Part shown: positions 36,772-44,683 of the stretch, piece after piece
How the letters are laid out: every line of letters starts with the position of its first letter
How positions within the stretch are numbered: the first letter of the stretch is position 1
Origin: Streptomyces sp. HNM0575
GTDB taxonomy: Bacteria; Actinomycetota; Actinomycetes; Streptomycetales; Streptomycetaceae
Direction: 5' to 3'
NCBI RefSeq assembly: GCF_012726265.1
Contig: NZ_JAASAG010000002.1
Span: 434,001 to 498,000, forward strand
DNA length: 64,000 bases
The notes under the pieces: model-generated
What the model was told of the DNA's origin: nothing
Seen by the model: the letters and a program-made list of their open reading frames with translations, nothing else
Database searches by the model: none
Made by a program: the position numbers and the translations under genes

Positions 36772-36835
36772 CGTGGGCAGTGACGTGGCGTGGGCAGTGA
36801 CGTGACGTGGGCAATGACGTGACGTGGGCAATGAC
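36764..36835. repeat. Tandem repeat seeded at a stop codon
   Basis: The last codons and stop (GGGCAGTGACGTG) are followed by four further degenerate copies of GTGGGCARTGACGTGACGT. The spacer up to 36961 holds nothing else. Compare 42495-42545 and 51748-51799. Confidence 0.8.
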
Positions 36836-36961
36836 GCTGGCGGTGACGCGAGTTGCCTGCTGCTCGCCTGTGGTCCGCCGCGGGCTTCGTCGTACGCACC
36901 CGCGCCCGGTACCGCCGCGCCCGGCGAGCCCGGGCGTGCACCGACAAGGGAGGAGGGTCCG

Positions 36962-37765
36962 TTGATCGCCTCATCGCCCCAGGGAGAGGTCGAAGTCCCG
37001 GAGTGCGTCCGGGAGTTGGCGGCAGGGCGGTCGTTGGAGGCCGTCTGGAGGAACGAGATCGGCGGCTTGACCTTCCGGGTCGGCGACGGAGACGCTGCGC
37101 AATTCGTGAAGTGGACGCCCGTGGGCAGCGGCGTCGACCTGTCGGCGGAAGCGGTACGCCTTCGCTGGGCGGCGGACTTCACCGTTGTGCCTCATGTGCT
37201 CGACGAGGGCTCGGACGAGACCGGGTCGTGGATGGTCACGGCAGCGCTGCGCGGGCGGACGGCGGTCGACGACCGCTGGAAGCGCGAACCCGCCACGGCG
37301 GTACGGGCCATCGGCGAGGGACTGCGGGCGATGCACGAGGAACTGCCCACAGCGGACTGCCCGTTCGACTGGTCCGCCGGCAGGCGCCTGGAGACCGCGC
37401 GTGCGCGGGCGGCGGCGGGCGGAATCGACATGGCGTACCGCCACGCGGACTTCCGGCACCTGGGCACCGCCGAGCGGGCCCTCGACGTACTGGCCGAACC
37501 GCCGCCGGTCGACCGGCTCGTCGTCTGCCACGGTGACGCCTGCGCTCCCAACACCCTGATCGGCGACGACGGCACGTGCAGCGGGCACGTCGACCTCGGC
37601 GCGCTTGGACTCGCCGACCGCTGGGCCGACTTGTCGGTCGCCACGTGGAGCACGCAGTGGAACTACGGGCCGGGCTGGGAGGAACCGCTGCTCGACGCCT
37701 ACGGCATCGAGCCGGACCCCGCGCGTACCGCCTACTACCGGCTGCTGTGGGAACTGGCGGACTGA
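36962..37765 (+). CDS. Aminoglycoside 3'-phosphotransferase-like kinase
   Basis: 267 residues, the length of APH(3') enzymes. Catalytic loop VVCHGDACAPNTL (HGD and Asn in place), metal-binding HVDLGALGLADRWADLSVAT (VDLG for the usual DxG motif) and the C-terminal WNYGPGWEEPLLDAYGI are characteristic. It would transfer phosphate from ATP to the 3'-OH of an aminoglycoside; a different substrate is possible, since environmental actinomycetes carry many homologues. It starts at a TTG at 36962 with a strong GGGAGGAGGG, which decides the start. The full-length catalytic core contrasts with the dead APH fragment at 31067. Confidence 0.85.
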   Translation: MIASSPQGEVEVPECVRELAAGRSLEAVWRNEIGGLTFRVGDGDAAQFVKWTPVGSGVDLSAEAVRLRWAADFTVVPHVLDEGSDETGSWMVTAALRGRTAVDDRWKREPATAVRAIGEGLRAMHEELPTADCPFDWSAGRRLETARARAAAGGIDMAYRHADFRHLGTAERALDVLAEPPPVDRLVVCHGDACAPNTLIGDDGTCSGHVDLGALGLADRWADLSVATWSTQWNYGPGWEEPLLDAYGIEPDPARTAYYRLLWELAD

Positions 37766-37908
37766 GCCAACGGGCCCTGACGGCCCGGTACTTGACGCTC
37801 ACCGGGCGCCCCGGGCCCCGGTACCCCGCGCCCGCACCTCGACGCCGAGCAGGCCGGCTGGGCGGGGCGGAAGGGCGGCCGCCGGTGAGCGAACGCCCGC
37901 GTGAGTGC

Positions 37909-38346
37909 TCAGTCGAGGCAGAACTCGTTGCCCTCCGGATCGGCCATCACGATGTGGCCCGCGCCCAGCGGCGGAGCGGGCTCGTGGCGCCGGAGACGGG
38001 TCGCACCGTGGTCCGCCAGCCGCTCCGCCTCCGCCTCCAGGGCCGCCATGCGCGCGTCGCCCGCGAGGCCGGGGGCGGCCCGTACGTCGAGGTGCACACG
38101 GTTCTTGGCCTGCTTGCCCTCGGGCACCCGCTGGAAGAACAGCCGCGGCCCGCGGCCCTCCGGATCGGTCACCGCCGAGGCGTCGTTGCGCCTCTCGGGC
38201 GGTACGCCCAGCGCTTCGAGGGCCTGCTCCCACGAGTCGAAACCGCCGGGCGGGTCCTGGAGCCGGTAGCCGAGGGCCTCGGCCCAGAACGCCGAAAGCC
38301 CGGCCGGGTCGGCGCAGTCGAAGGTGAACTGGAGCTCCCGTGCCAT
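37909..38346 (-). CDS. VOC/glyoxalase-like protein
   Basis: 145 residues, one beta-alpha-beta-beta-beta pair: LQFTFDCADPAGLSAFWAEA, LGYRLQDPPGG, GPRLFFQRVPEGKQAKNRVH, HLDVRAAP and HIVMADPEGNEFCLD. The C-terminal DPEGNEFC is standard for VOC proteins, which bind a metal or a small ligand, including in drug-sequestration proteins. An ATG at 38346 with GAGGCGAG, one base from the stop of the DinB gene: a two-gene unit with DinB. Confidence 0.85.
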   Translation of the reverse strand: MARELQFTFDCADPAGLSAFWAEALGYRLQDPPGGFDSWEQALEALGVPPERRNDASAVTDPEGRGPRLFFQRVPEGKQAKNRVHLDVRAAPGLAGDARMAALEAEAERLADHGATRLRRHEPAPPLGAGHIVMADPEGNEFCLD

Positions 38347-38347
38347 C

Positions 38348-38932
38348 TCAGCTCGCCTCCCGCCGGGTCTGCCGGGGCGTGTGCAGGTAGAGATCGCGCA
38401 GCAGGCACACCTCGGAGAGATGGTGGATCAGCTCGCGGTTGATGTGCACGACGAGCGCCGCCAGCGGATGTTCGGCGTACGGCCCCTCGGCCGCACCGCA
38501 CGGACGGGAGAGCCCGGCCTCGCCGAGGGACTCCACGCCGGCGGTCCAGGCGGCGTACTCCGCGTCGAGCTGGGCCAGGGCTCCCGCCGCGGTCTCCGCG
38601 TACTCGAAGGACTCGTAGTCGGTGGGCGCGCGGCCGAAGTGCGACGCGTTGCGCATCGCGAGCACGCCGACGATCACGTGCCCGAGCCGCCAGGCGATCG
38701 TCGTGAACGGGGCCGGATCGGGCTGGGGGAAGGCGAAGTCGATGGTCATCGCGCCGGATCCGGCCCGCACCGGTGCGTCACCGGTGCCGCGGGGGCGTAC
38801 GTTCCAGCAGCCGGGCACCGGCTCCCAGAAGCACTCGTCGTCGGTGAGTCCGCCGAGGCGGTCGCGAAGCTGGTGGGTCCAGTGCCATTCGGTCTGGTCC
38901 CGCAGCAGGGCGTTCCAGTTCTGTTCGGTCAT
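38348..38932 (-). CDS. DinB-family protein
   Basis: 194 residues, a four-helix bundle of the DinB/YfiT class. LRDQTEWHWTHQLRDRLGGL, TTIAWRLGHVIVGVLAMRNA and VVHINRELIHHLSEVCLLRD give the His triad that binds a metal. Members act as thiol transferases, often mycothiol-dependent in actinomycetes, which would fit the genus, but no specific reaction is shown. The ATG at 38932 is used; an ATG six codons upstream is possible. It is divergent from a WYL regulator across a clean palindrome. Confidence 0.85.
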   Translation of the reverse strand: MTEQNWNALLRDQTEWHWTHQLRDRLGGLTDDECFWEPVPGCWNVRPRGTGDAPVRAGSGAMTIDFAFPQPDPAPFTTIAWRLGHVIVGVLAMRNASHFGRAPTDYESFEYAETAAGALAQLDAEYAAWTAGVESLGEAGLSRPCGAAEGPYAEHPLAALVVHINRELIHHLSEVCLLRDLYLHTPRQTRREAS

Positions 38933-38963
38933 GGGGGCAGCCTTGCCCATATCGCGGACAGAG

Positions 38964-38986
38964 TCGTTCCGCGTTCTGTGGAACGA
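38964..38986. promoter_or_regulatory. Operator between the DinB and WYL genes
   Basis: TCGTTCC-(9)-GGAACGA is a perfect 7 bp inverted repeat ending 8 bp before the WYL GTG. Likely bound by the WYL protein itself to control both directions. Confidence 0.65.
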
Positions 38987-38993
38987 TCGGCGC

Positions 38994-40055
38994 GTGACTG
39001 CGGAGGGGACGACCGAGCGGGTGCTGCGGCTCCTGGCGCTGTTGCAGCGCCGGGCGTCCTGGACCGCCGCCGAGCTGTCAGCCGAACTGGGCGTCACGGA
39101 CCGCTCGGTGCGGCGCGACGTGGAGCGGCTGCGCGCCCTCGGCTACCCGGTGCGCGTGGCGCCCGGCGTCGGCGGCGGCTACCAGCTCGGCGCGGGCGCC
39201 CGGCTTCCGCCGCTCCTCCTCGACGACGGGGAGGCGATCGCGACGGCGGTGTCCCTGCGGCTGGCGTCGGGGGGCACGGTGGCCGGGGCGGGCGAGGCCG
39301 CGCTCCGGGCGCTCGCGAAGCTGGACCAGGTGATGCCGCCCCGGCTGCGCGCCGAGGTACGGGCGGTGCACGGCGCCACCGAGACCCTCGTCGGCCCCGG
39401 GGTCGAGATCGACGCGGAGCTGCTGGTGACCCTCGCGCGCGCCTGCCGCGATTCGGTACGGGTGCGGTTCCGGTACGCCGGGCGCCGCGGTCCCGTGGAC
39501 AGGGGCGGGCGCGGGGGCGGAGGCGAGGGCGAACGGGAGCGGGAGCGGCACCGCGGGCGCGAACGGGACGGCGAGCGGGAGCGGCACCGCGGGCGCGAGC
39601 GGGAGCGCACGGTCGAGCCGGTGCGGATGGTCGCCACCAGCCGCCGCTGGTATCTGATGGCCTGGGACGTCGACCGCGACGACTGGCGCACCTTCCGGCT
39701 GGACCGGATGCGCGAGGTGGTGGCGACGACGTGGCGCTTCCGGACGAGGGAGCATCCGGACCCCGTGGCGTACGTGCAGCGGTCCGTGACGGAGGCTCCG
39801 TACCGGCATCTCGCGCGGGTACGGGTGCACGCACCGCCGGAGCGCGTGCGGGAGTCGGTGCCGCCCCAGGTGGGGCGGGTCGAGGACGACGGCGACGGGT
39901 GGTGCGTGCTCGTCGCCGGCGGGGACGACCTGGACTGGATCGCCGTGCACGTGGCCAGGCTGGGCCACGAGGCGGAGGTGCTGGAACCCCCGGAGCTGCG
40001 GGAGGCCGCCGCGACGCTCGCCCGCCGCCTCGCGTCGATGGCCGGGAGCGGTTGA
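38994..40055 (+). CDS. HTH-WYL (YafY-type) transcriptional regulator
   Basis: 353 residues. The N-terminal DeoR-like HTH (RASWTAAELSAELGVTDRSV, RRDVERLRALGYPVRVAPGV, GGGYQLGAGARLPPLLLDD) is followed by a WYL domain with ATSRRWYLMAWDVDRDDWRT and FRLDRM. Between them about 32 residues of Arg/Glu/His/Gly repeats (GERERERHRGRERDGERERH) encoded by tandem DNA interrupt the WYL strand. WYL proteins sense ligands such as nucleic acids or nucleotides and several control defence genes. It starts at a GTG at 38994, next to its probable operator. Confidence 0.87.
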   Translation: MTAEGTTERVLRLLALLQRRASWTAAELSAELGVTDRSVRRDVERLRALGYPVRVAPGVGGGYQLGAGARLPPLLLDDGEAIATAVSLRLASGGTVAGAGEAALRALAKLDQVMPPRLRAEVRAVHGATETLVGPGVEIDAELLVTLARACRDSVRVRFRYAGRRGPVDRGGRGGGGEGERERERHRGRERDGERERHRGRERERTVEPVRMVATSRRWYLMAWDVDRDDWRTFRLDRMREVVATTWRFRTREHPDPVAYVQRSVTEAPYRHLARVRVHAPPERVRESVPPQVGRVEDDGDGWCVLVAGGDDLDWIAVHVARLGHEAEVLEPPELREAAATLARRLASMAGSG

Positions 40056-40059
40056 CGGA

Positions 40060-40135
40060 CCCGGGTGACGGGACCGGACAGCGAGTCCGGACAACGAGAC
40101 GGGATAACGGGACCGGATAACGGGACCGGGACCGG
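40060..40135. repeat. Degenerate GGGACCGGATAAC-type repeats
   Basis: Units such as GGGACCGGACAGCGAG, CGGGATAAC, GGGACCGGATAAC and GGGACCGGGACCGG fill the 80 bp between the convergent WYL and phosphorylase-like genes. Confidence 0.7.
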
Positions 40136-41482
40136 CTACGGGGAAGTCGACGGGGCCAGATAGGGCAGCATCTTCCGGATCGCCACGGCCGCGTGCCACG
40201 AGGCGATTCTGTGGTGGTCGTCGTTCTTCCCGGCTCCGGCGTCGTCGGAGACGCCTCGTACGACGATCCAGCCTTGCAGCCGCCCGGACGCCGCCGACTG
40301 TTCGTGACAGGCGGCGCTGAGACCGCCCGATTCCATGTCCACGGCGAGGACCTTGTCGTTGAACGCCGCCAGATATCGGAGCGTCTCCGCCTCGTGGTCC
40401 GCGATGACCGCGTCGCCCGAGCCGATCGGTCCCGTCCACATCCGCATGTCGTGCGATGTGCCGGCGGGGTCCTCGACGGTGAATTCGGCGGGGTCGTGGT
40501 CGCTGAAGAAGGCGTTCACGGCATGGCCGACCGCGGGCGGTGCCACGCGTTCCTCTCCCCTGTGCCGGATGCCCTCGCCGGTTTCCTTGCGGAGGTCGTA
40601 GTAGACGATCCGGTCCGATACGACGACGTCTCCCAGCGCAAGTTCAGAACGGATCGCGCCGCCGATTCCGACCAGCGCGAAGATCCGCGGGTCGTGGTGC
40701 CGTCGCAGATTCTCGTACGCCGCCATGGCGGACCGGTTTCCCTGTGCGAGGGCGCGGGTCGCGACGACTTTCAGCGAAGTACCGCCGGCGTCGGCTTCTC
40801 CCTCGTAGAAGTGGAGTCCGCCGATGCGGCGGCTTCGCAGTCCGAGCGCGAGACGCACCGCCTGTGTCTCCTCGCTGAGGACGGTGATGATCCCGACGTC
40901 CCAGCGGCTCTCTTCGTCGTCGTCGCCCTCTTCGCCGCCGCCGTCGCCGTCGCGGGCCGGGGACGCCGAATTCCCGGGGCGGCCGCGGCCCCTGCCGCCG
41001 TGGTCGTTGGTCTGCCGGACGTCGCCCACGCTGTCGTTCTGCACGATGCCGCTGTTGTTGCCGATGTTGACACTGCGGTCGCTGTGGTCGTTAACGACCG
41101 TCGAGATGCGCAGAAGATATTCGTCCATCTTCTCCCAGATGGCCAGAACGTTCTCCCGGTTCTTTCCACCGTCGATGAGCGTGGTCTTCGGGCGGGAGAT
41201 GCTGGCTGCATGCACCCGGCCGTCCTCGTCCACGGTCAGGGTTATGCTCTCGCCGAAAGTCCCGGAGAATAACCTGTTGAACGCGAGCGCCGTCAGCCCT
41301 TCCATGACTCCGGCGTTCGGCCCCGGGGATTCCCGGTATTGATACACGGCGTGCACGGTGAAGGTGCCCGGATCCGATGACGTGACCGAGAATCCGCACG
41401 GCTGCATCGCATCGTGACCTGCCTGGAAGATTCGTTCCCGGGAGGCTTTGTAGAGCCTGGAGTCCTTGTACTGTGCGGTCAT
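40136..41482 (-). CDS. Nucleoside phosphorylase/nucleosidase-fold protein with a novel N-terminal domain
   Basis: 448 residues. Residues ~195-445 form a PNP/MTAN-type domain: WDVGIITVLSEETQAVRLAL, FALVGIGGAIRSELALGDVV, VLAVDMESGGLSAACHE (ribose-binding Met-Glu) and VVRGVSDDAGAGKND (catalytic Asp). It would cleave a nucleoside or nucleotide glycosidic bond. Residues 1-130 are an unrecognised alpha/beta domain. Residues ~131-160 (SVNIGNNSGIVQNDSVGDV) resemble the Asn/Gly-rich linkers seen in bacterial conflict proteins, and an acidic low-complexity linker follows. The ATG at 41482 has GGGGACAG. It is divergent from a four-TM protein. Confidence 0.8.
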   Translation of the reverse strand: MTAQYKDSRLYKASRERIFQAGHDAMQPCGFSVTSSDPGTFTVHAVYQYRESPGPNAGVMEGLTALAFNRLFSGTFGESITLTVDEDGRVHAASISRPKTTLIDGGKNRENVLAIWEKMDEYLLRISTVVNDHSDRSVNIGNNSGIVQNDSVGDVRQTNDHGGRGRGRPGNSASPARDGDGGGEEGDDDEESRWDVGIITVLSEETQAVRLALGLRSRRIGGLHFYEGEADAGGTSLKVVATRALAQGNRSAMAAYENLRRHHDPRIFALVGIGGAIRSELALGDVVVSDRIVYYDLRKETGEGIRHRGEERVAPPAVGHAVNAFFSDHDPAEFTVEDPAGTSHDMRMWTGPIGSGDAVIADHEAETLRYLAAFNDKVLAVDMESGGLSAACHEQSAASGRLQGWIVVRGVSDDAGAGKNDDHHRIASWHAAVAIRKMLPYLAPSTSP

Positions 41483-41819
41483 TCTGCTGTCCCCGTTGAA
41501 TATGCATCGGATTGGATCGGGTCGCACGCACCGGGTGTTTTCGCGGCTGGATCACGGCAATTCGGCGCCCGACACCCTACCGCCTGCGGACCGTGCCGGA
41601 CCCGGGATTCCCGCCGTCCCTGCCCCGTCCCTTCCCGTCCGTTTCCCCCACCGCTCCCGCAACTCCCCGCAGCTCCGCGCCGCTCCGCGCGCTCCGGCGC
41701 CGGGCGGCCTTGCGGGCCCACCGCCTGATGTGTCGCAATCCTGAACGCGCCACGGTGGACGGCCGCCCGCGCTCGCCGGACCACCGCGCCCGACTCGGAC
41801 ATCGGCACAAGGGGGGACC
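41483..41819. other. Divergent control region, 337 bp, no gene
   Basis: Between the phosphorylase-like and four-TM genes. It is pyrimidine-rich and low complexity in the middle (CCGTCCCTGCCCCGTCCCTT around 41610-41640). A GGAT-repeating stretch (GGATTGGATCGGG, 41510-41522) near the left gene is the only candidate control site I can see. Confidence 0.5.
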
Positions 41820-42503
41820 GTGACCACGAGCCAGGACGTCACCGTCGGTGGGCTGCTCATGCTGGAATACGAGCGGGTCAAGGGGGAGCAGCAGGCCCGT
41901 ATCGGGTTCCGCGACAACCTCCTCTACGCCACGCTCGCCTCCATGGCCGCGGTCGTCACCGCCGTGCTGCAACGGGACGGACAGGCAGCGCTGTTGCTGC
42001 TGCTGCCTCCGGTGTCCGTCCTCCTCGGGTGGACCTATCTGGTCAACGACGAGAAGATCTCCGCCATCGGCCGCTACGTACGCGAGGAGCTCTCGCCCCG
42101 GCTCGCGGACCTGACCCGCGAACAGGGGCGGGAACGGGACCAGGAACGGGACCAGGAACCGGGCCAGGAACCGGGGCTCGGGCAGCGCGGAGGTCAGGGC
42201 GGAGGTCAGGGCGGGCAGCGGATCGCCGAACTGGACGCCGAGCGGGGGCAGTTCGGCGGCGGGACGCAGATCTTCGGCTGGGAGACGTCCCACCGGAACG
42301 ACGGCAGGCGTCGGTCGCGCAAGCGCCTCCAGCTCGCGGTCGATCTGATCACCTTCTGCGCGGCGCCCGTCGCCGCCGTCGTCGTGTTCTGGTCGGCGGG
42401 TCCCGTAAGAGTCCCGCTCGTCGCGCTGTCCGTGGTGGAACTGGCCGCGGTCGCCGTCCTCGCGGCCCAGATCGTGCTCTACGCGGACCTGCGCGGGCGC
42501 TGA
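41820..42503 (+). CDS. Four-TM hypothetical membrane protein
   Basis: 227 residues. TM1 (LLYATLASMAAVVTAVLQ) and TM2 (AALLLLLPPVSVLLGWTYLV) form an N-terminal hairpin. A ~110 residue cytoplasmic loop rich in Gln/Glu/Gly/Arg repeats (REQGRERDQERDQEPGQEPG) follows, then TM3 (LAVDLITFCAAPVAAVVVFW) and TM4 (LVALSVVELAAVAVLAAQIV). Not recognised as a transporter. It starts at a GTG at 41820 with AAGGGGGG. Divergent pairing with a nucleosidase-like protein suggests a membrane effector or sensor for it, by analogy with other nucleotide-centred conflict systems. Confidence 0.72.
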   Translation: MTTSQDVTVGGLLMLEYERVKGEQQARIGFRDNLLYATLASMAAVVTAVLQRDGQAALLLLLPPVSVLLGWTYLVNDEKISAIGRYVREELSPRLADLTREQGRERDQERDQEPGQEPGLGQRGGQGGGQGGQRIAELDAERGQFGGGTQIFGWETSHRNDGRRRSRKRLQLAVDLITFCAAPVAAVVVFWSAGPVRVPLVALSVVELAAVAVLAAQIVLYADLRGR

Positions 42504-42545
42504 CCCTCGACGGGCGCTGACCCTCGACGGACGCTGCCCCTCGGC
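42495..42545. repeat. 17 bp tandem repeat carrying the stop codon
   Basis: GGGCGCTGACCCTCGAC twice exactly, then a variant. The first copy contains the last codons and TGA of the four-TM gene, so the expansion began at the stop. Confidence 0.85.
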
Positions 42546-42709
42546 GGGCAACGGGTCGGCGCCGGGCGCCGACGGATCCGCGGAGGGCGCGTCGCGACGG
42601 GGTGCCGCGGGGTATGCCGCAGGGGACGTGCCACGCAGTGCTCGCGGTACGCGGGCGCAGGACCGGCGAACGGGACCACGCGAACCGACGACGGACCGAC
42701 GACAGATCG

Positions 42710-42785
42710 AAGAGGGACCGAGGACGGACCGAGGACGGACCGAGGACCGACTTACGAAGCACCGACGAAGCACCGACGAAGGAGC
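42710..42785. repeat. 11 bp tandem repeats in the second msrA leader
   Basis: GACCGAGGACG-type units three times, then GAAGCACCGAC twice, ending in the GAAGGAG ribosome site. The wider 42546-42788 spacer also has GACCGACGAC units near 42683-42702. Confidence 0.8.
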
Positions 42786-42788
42786 AGC

Positions 42789-43430
42789 ATGCTGAACGCC
42801 TTCACCATGCGCCTCCCGACCCCCGACGAGGCACTGCCCGGCCGCACCGAGCGGATGTTCTCCGTACCGGAGAAGCACGCCGTGCTCGGCACCCCGCTCC
42901 TCGGCCCCCGCCCGGAGGGCTTCGAGACCGCGGACTTCGCGCTCGGCTGCTTCTGGGGCGCCGAGCGGCGGTTCTGGCGAACTCCCGGTGTGTGGACGAC
43001 GGTTGCCGGATTCCAGGGCGGCAGCACGCCGAACCCGATCTCCGAGGAGATCGCGGACGGCCGCACCGGGCACGCCGAGACGGTACGCGTCGTCTTCGAC
43101 CCGTCGAAGGTGCCGTACGGGAGGCTGCTGAAGCTCTTCTGGGAGTCACACGACCCGACGCAGGGCTTCCGTCAGGGCAACGACGTCGGCACGCACTGCC
43201 GTTCGGTGCTCTTCCACCACTCCGCCGCCCAGCGGGCCGCCGCGCACGAGACGCGTGAGGCGTACCAGCGGCTGCTCAGCCGGGCCGGATACGGCGCGAT
43301 CACCACGGAGATCGTCCCCGCGGAGGGCCACCCCTTCTATCCGGCCGAGGCGCACCACCAGCAGTATCTGGAGCGGAATCCGCTGGGCTACTGCGGTCTC
43401 GGCGGCACCGGGGTCCCCTTCGCGGCGTAG
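42789..43430 (+). CDS. msrA: Second MsrA, lacking one recycling Cys
   Basis: 213 residues, clearly paralogous to the protein at 30286. Catalytic [53 protein letters not shown] and [17 protein letters not shown] are collinear. The C-terminal VSCP of the first copy is VPFA here, so only one resolving Cys (YCG) remains. This would change how the enzyme is recycled, perhaps to a mycothiol or mycoredoxin route. The ATG at 42789 has GAAGGAG. The two msrA genes lie about 12 kb apart on the same strand, and each has a repeat leader. Confidence 0.93.
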   Translation: MLNAFTMRLPTPDEALPGRTERMFSVPEKHAVLGTPLLGPRPEGFETADFALGCFWGAERRFWRTPGVWTTVAGFQGGSTPNPISEEIADGRTGHAETVRVVFDPSKVPYGRLLKLFWESHDPTQGFRQGNDVGTHCRSVLFHHSAAQRAAAHETREAYQRLLSRAGYGAITTEIVPAEGHPFYPAEAHHQQYLERNPLGYCGLGGTGVPFAA

Positions 43431-43473
43431 GCACGGGGCACCGGACGCGGTCCGCTCAGGGCCCGCGGTCCGC

Positions 43474-44616
43474 TCAGGGCTCCTCGCCCGTGCCGCCGCC
43501 GGACACGTCTCCCTGAGCCATGTCTGCCTGGGACCCGTCTGCCTGGACCACGTCTGCCTGGACCACGTCTCCCTGTGACCCGTCGGCCCTCCCCCGCGGT
43601 GTCCCGGCCGTGTGGCCCAGGCGGGCGGAGAGCCGTCCGCCCGCTTCGCGGGCCAGCGGTACCAGCGCGAGGAGTTCGTCGCGTCCTGCCCGTACCGACG
43701 GGATCGAGATGCTCAACGCCGCCGCGACCGCGCCACGGTGGTCGCGCACCGGGACCGCCATCGCCACCACTCCGGGCACGCGTTCCTCCAGGGACAGTGC
43801 GAAGCCGTCCTCCCTGATCGACGCCAACTCGGCCGCGAGGGCGGCGGGTTCGAGCTCTTCGCCGCCGTCCGCCGTGGGGAGCGGCCCGTCGAGTACGCGC
43901 CGCCGCAGCCGTTCGTCCGCGAAGGCGAGCAGCAGCTTGCCGGGGGCGCCCTGGTAAGGAGGCCGCGGCGAGCCCAGGTCGGTGTAGGTGCGCCGCAGCG
44001 CGTGCGGGGACTCCGCCTGCGCGATGGTGCGCCTGCTGGGCAGGTCGTCGAGGATGTGGAGGCCGACCGTCTCGCTGCTGCGGTCGCGCAGCCAGGCCAT
44101 GACGGGCCCGGCCTGCGCCTCCAGCGAGATCTGCTGCCGTGCCACGTCGGCCAGCCCGAGCAGGCGGGGGCCGAGGCAGTAGCTCGTCGTCTCCGGCACC
44201 TGCGTCAGCAGGCCGTGCGAGACGAGGGCCGTCACCAGCCGGTGCGCGGTGCCGCGCGCGAGCCCGGTGGCGCGGGCGAGTTCGGAGACTCCCACGACGG
44301 GACGGGCGGTGGAGAAGACCGACAGGAGAGCCATGGCCCTGTCGATGGACTGCACGCCGGGCGCGCTGCCCGGCACACCGTTCTGGCTTGGCTGAGCCTG
44401 CCGGCCGTGCCCGCCGTCCCGGCCCGTACGGCCGCCCTGCTCGTTCCGGCCGCCGCCCTGCCCGTTCCGGCCGGAACGGGCGTCCTGACCGGTCCCTTCG
44501 TCCGCCACGTTGTCCGCCACGCCGCTCGCACTCTCCCCCGGACCTTCGGCACCGGGTCTTGCGCCCGGCCGCCCGGCGACCCTATCGTGCCCGCGATTCA
44601 AAACGTCGTACCGCAT
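43474..44616 (-). CDS. IclR-family regulator with long low-complexity ends
   Basis: 380 residues; the IclR core is about 250. [43 protein letters not shown]. Effector domain: [33 protein letters not shown] and [20 protein letters not shown]. The first ~85 residues are Gly/Arg/Gln-rich and the last ~30 are [15 protein letters not shown] repeats encoded by a tandem repeat around 43515-43580. The ATG at 44616 is preferred for its AAGGGGTG site. Divergent from a dicarboxylate-type transporter, which it probably controls. Confidence 0.88.
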   Translation of the reverse strand: MRYDVLNRGHDRVAGRPGARPGAEGPGESASGVADNVADEGTGQDARSGRNGQGGGRNEQGGRTGRDGGHGRQAQPSQNGVPGSAPGVQSIDRAMALLSVFSTARPVVGVSELARATGLARGTAHRLVTALVSHGLLTQVPETTSYCLGPRLLGLADVARQQISLEAQAGPVMAWLRDRSSETVGLHILDDLPSRRTIAQAESPHALRRTYTDLGSPRPPYQGAPGKLLLAFADERLRRRVLDGPLPTADGGEELEPAALAAELASIREDGFALSLEERVPGVVAMAVPVRDHRGAVAAALSISIPSVRAGRDELLALVPLAREAGGRLSARLGHTAGTPRGRADGSQGDVVQADVVQADGSQADMAQGDVSGGGTGEEP

Positions 44617-44683
44617 TATGGGCACCCCTTTCGGGATCGGTACGCGGACAGAGGCGGGCAGGCGCTACCGACGGGAGGCCGGC

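Noticed and set aside
36962..37765. Calling this kinase a proven aminoglycoside-resistance gene
   Set aside because: The fold and motifs fit, but related kinases phosphorylate other substrates; only a family-level call is safe.
41820..42503. Assignment of the four-TM protein to the SLATT family
   Set aside because: SLATT proteins have a two-TM core and a different helical signature; the similarity is only of context.
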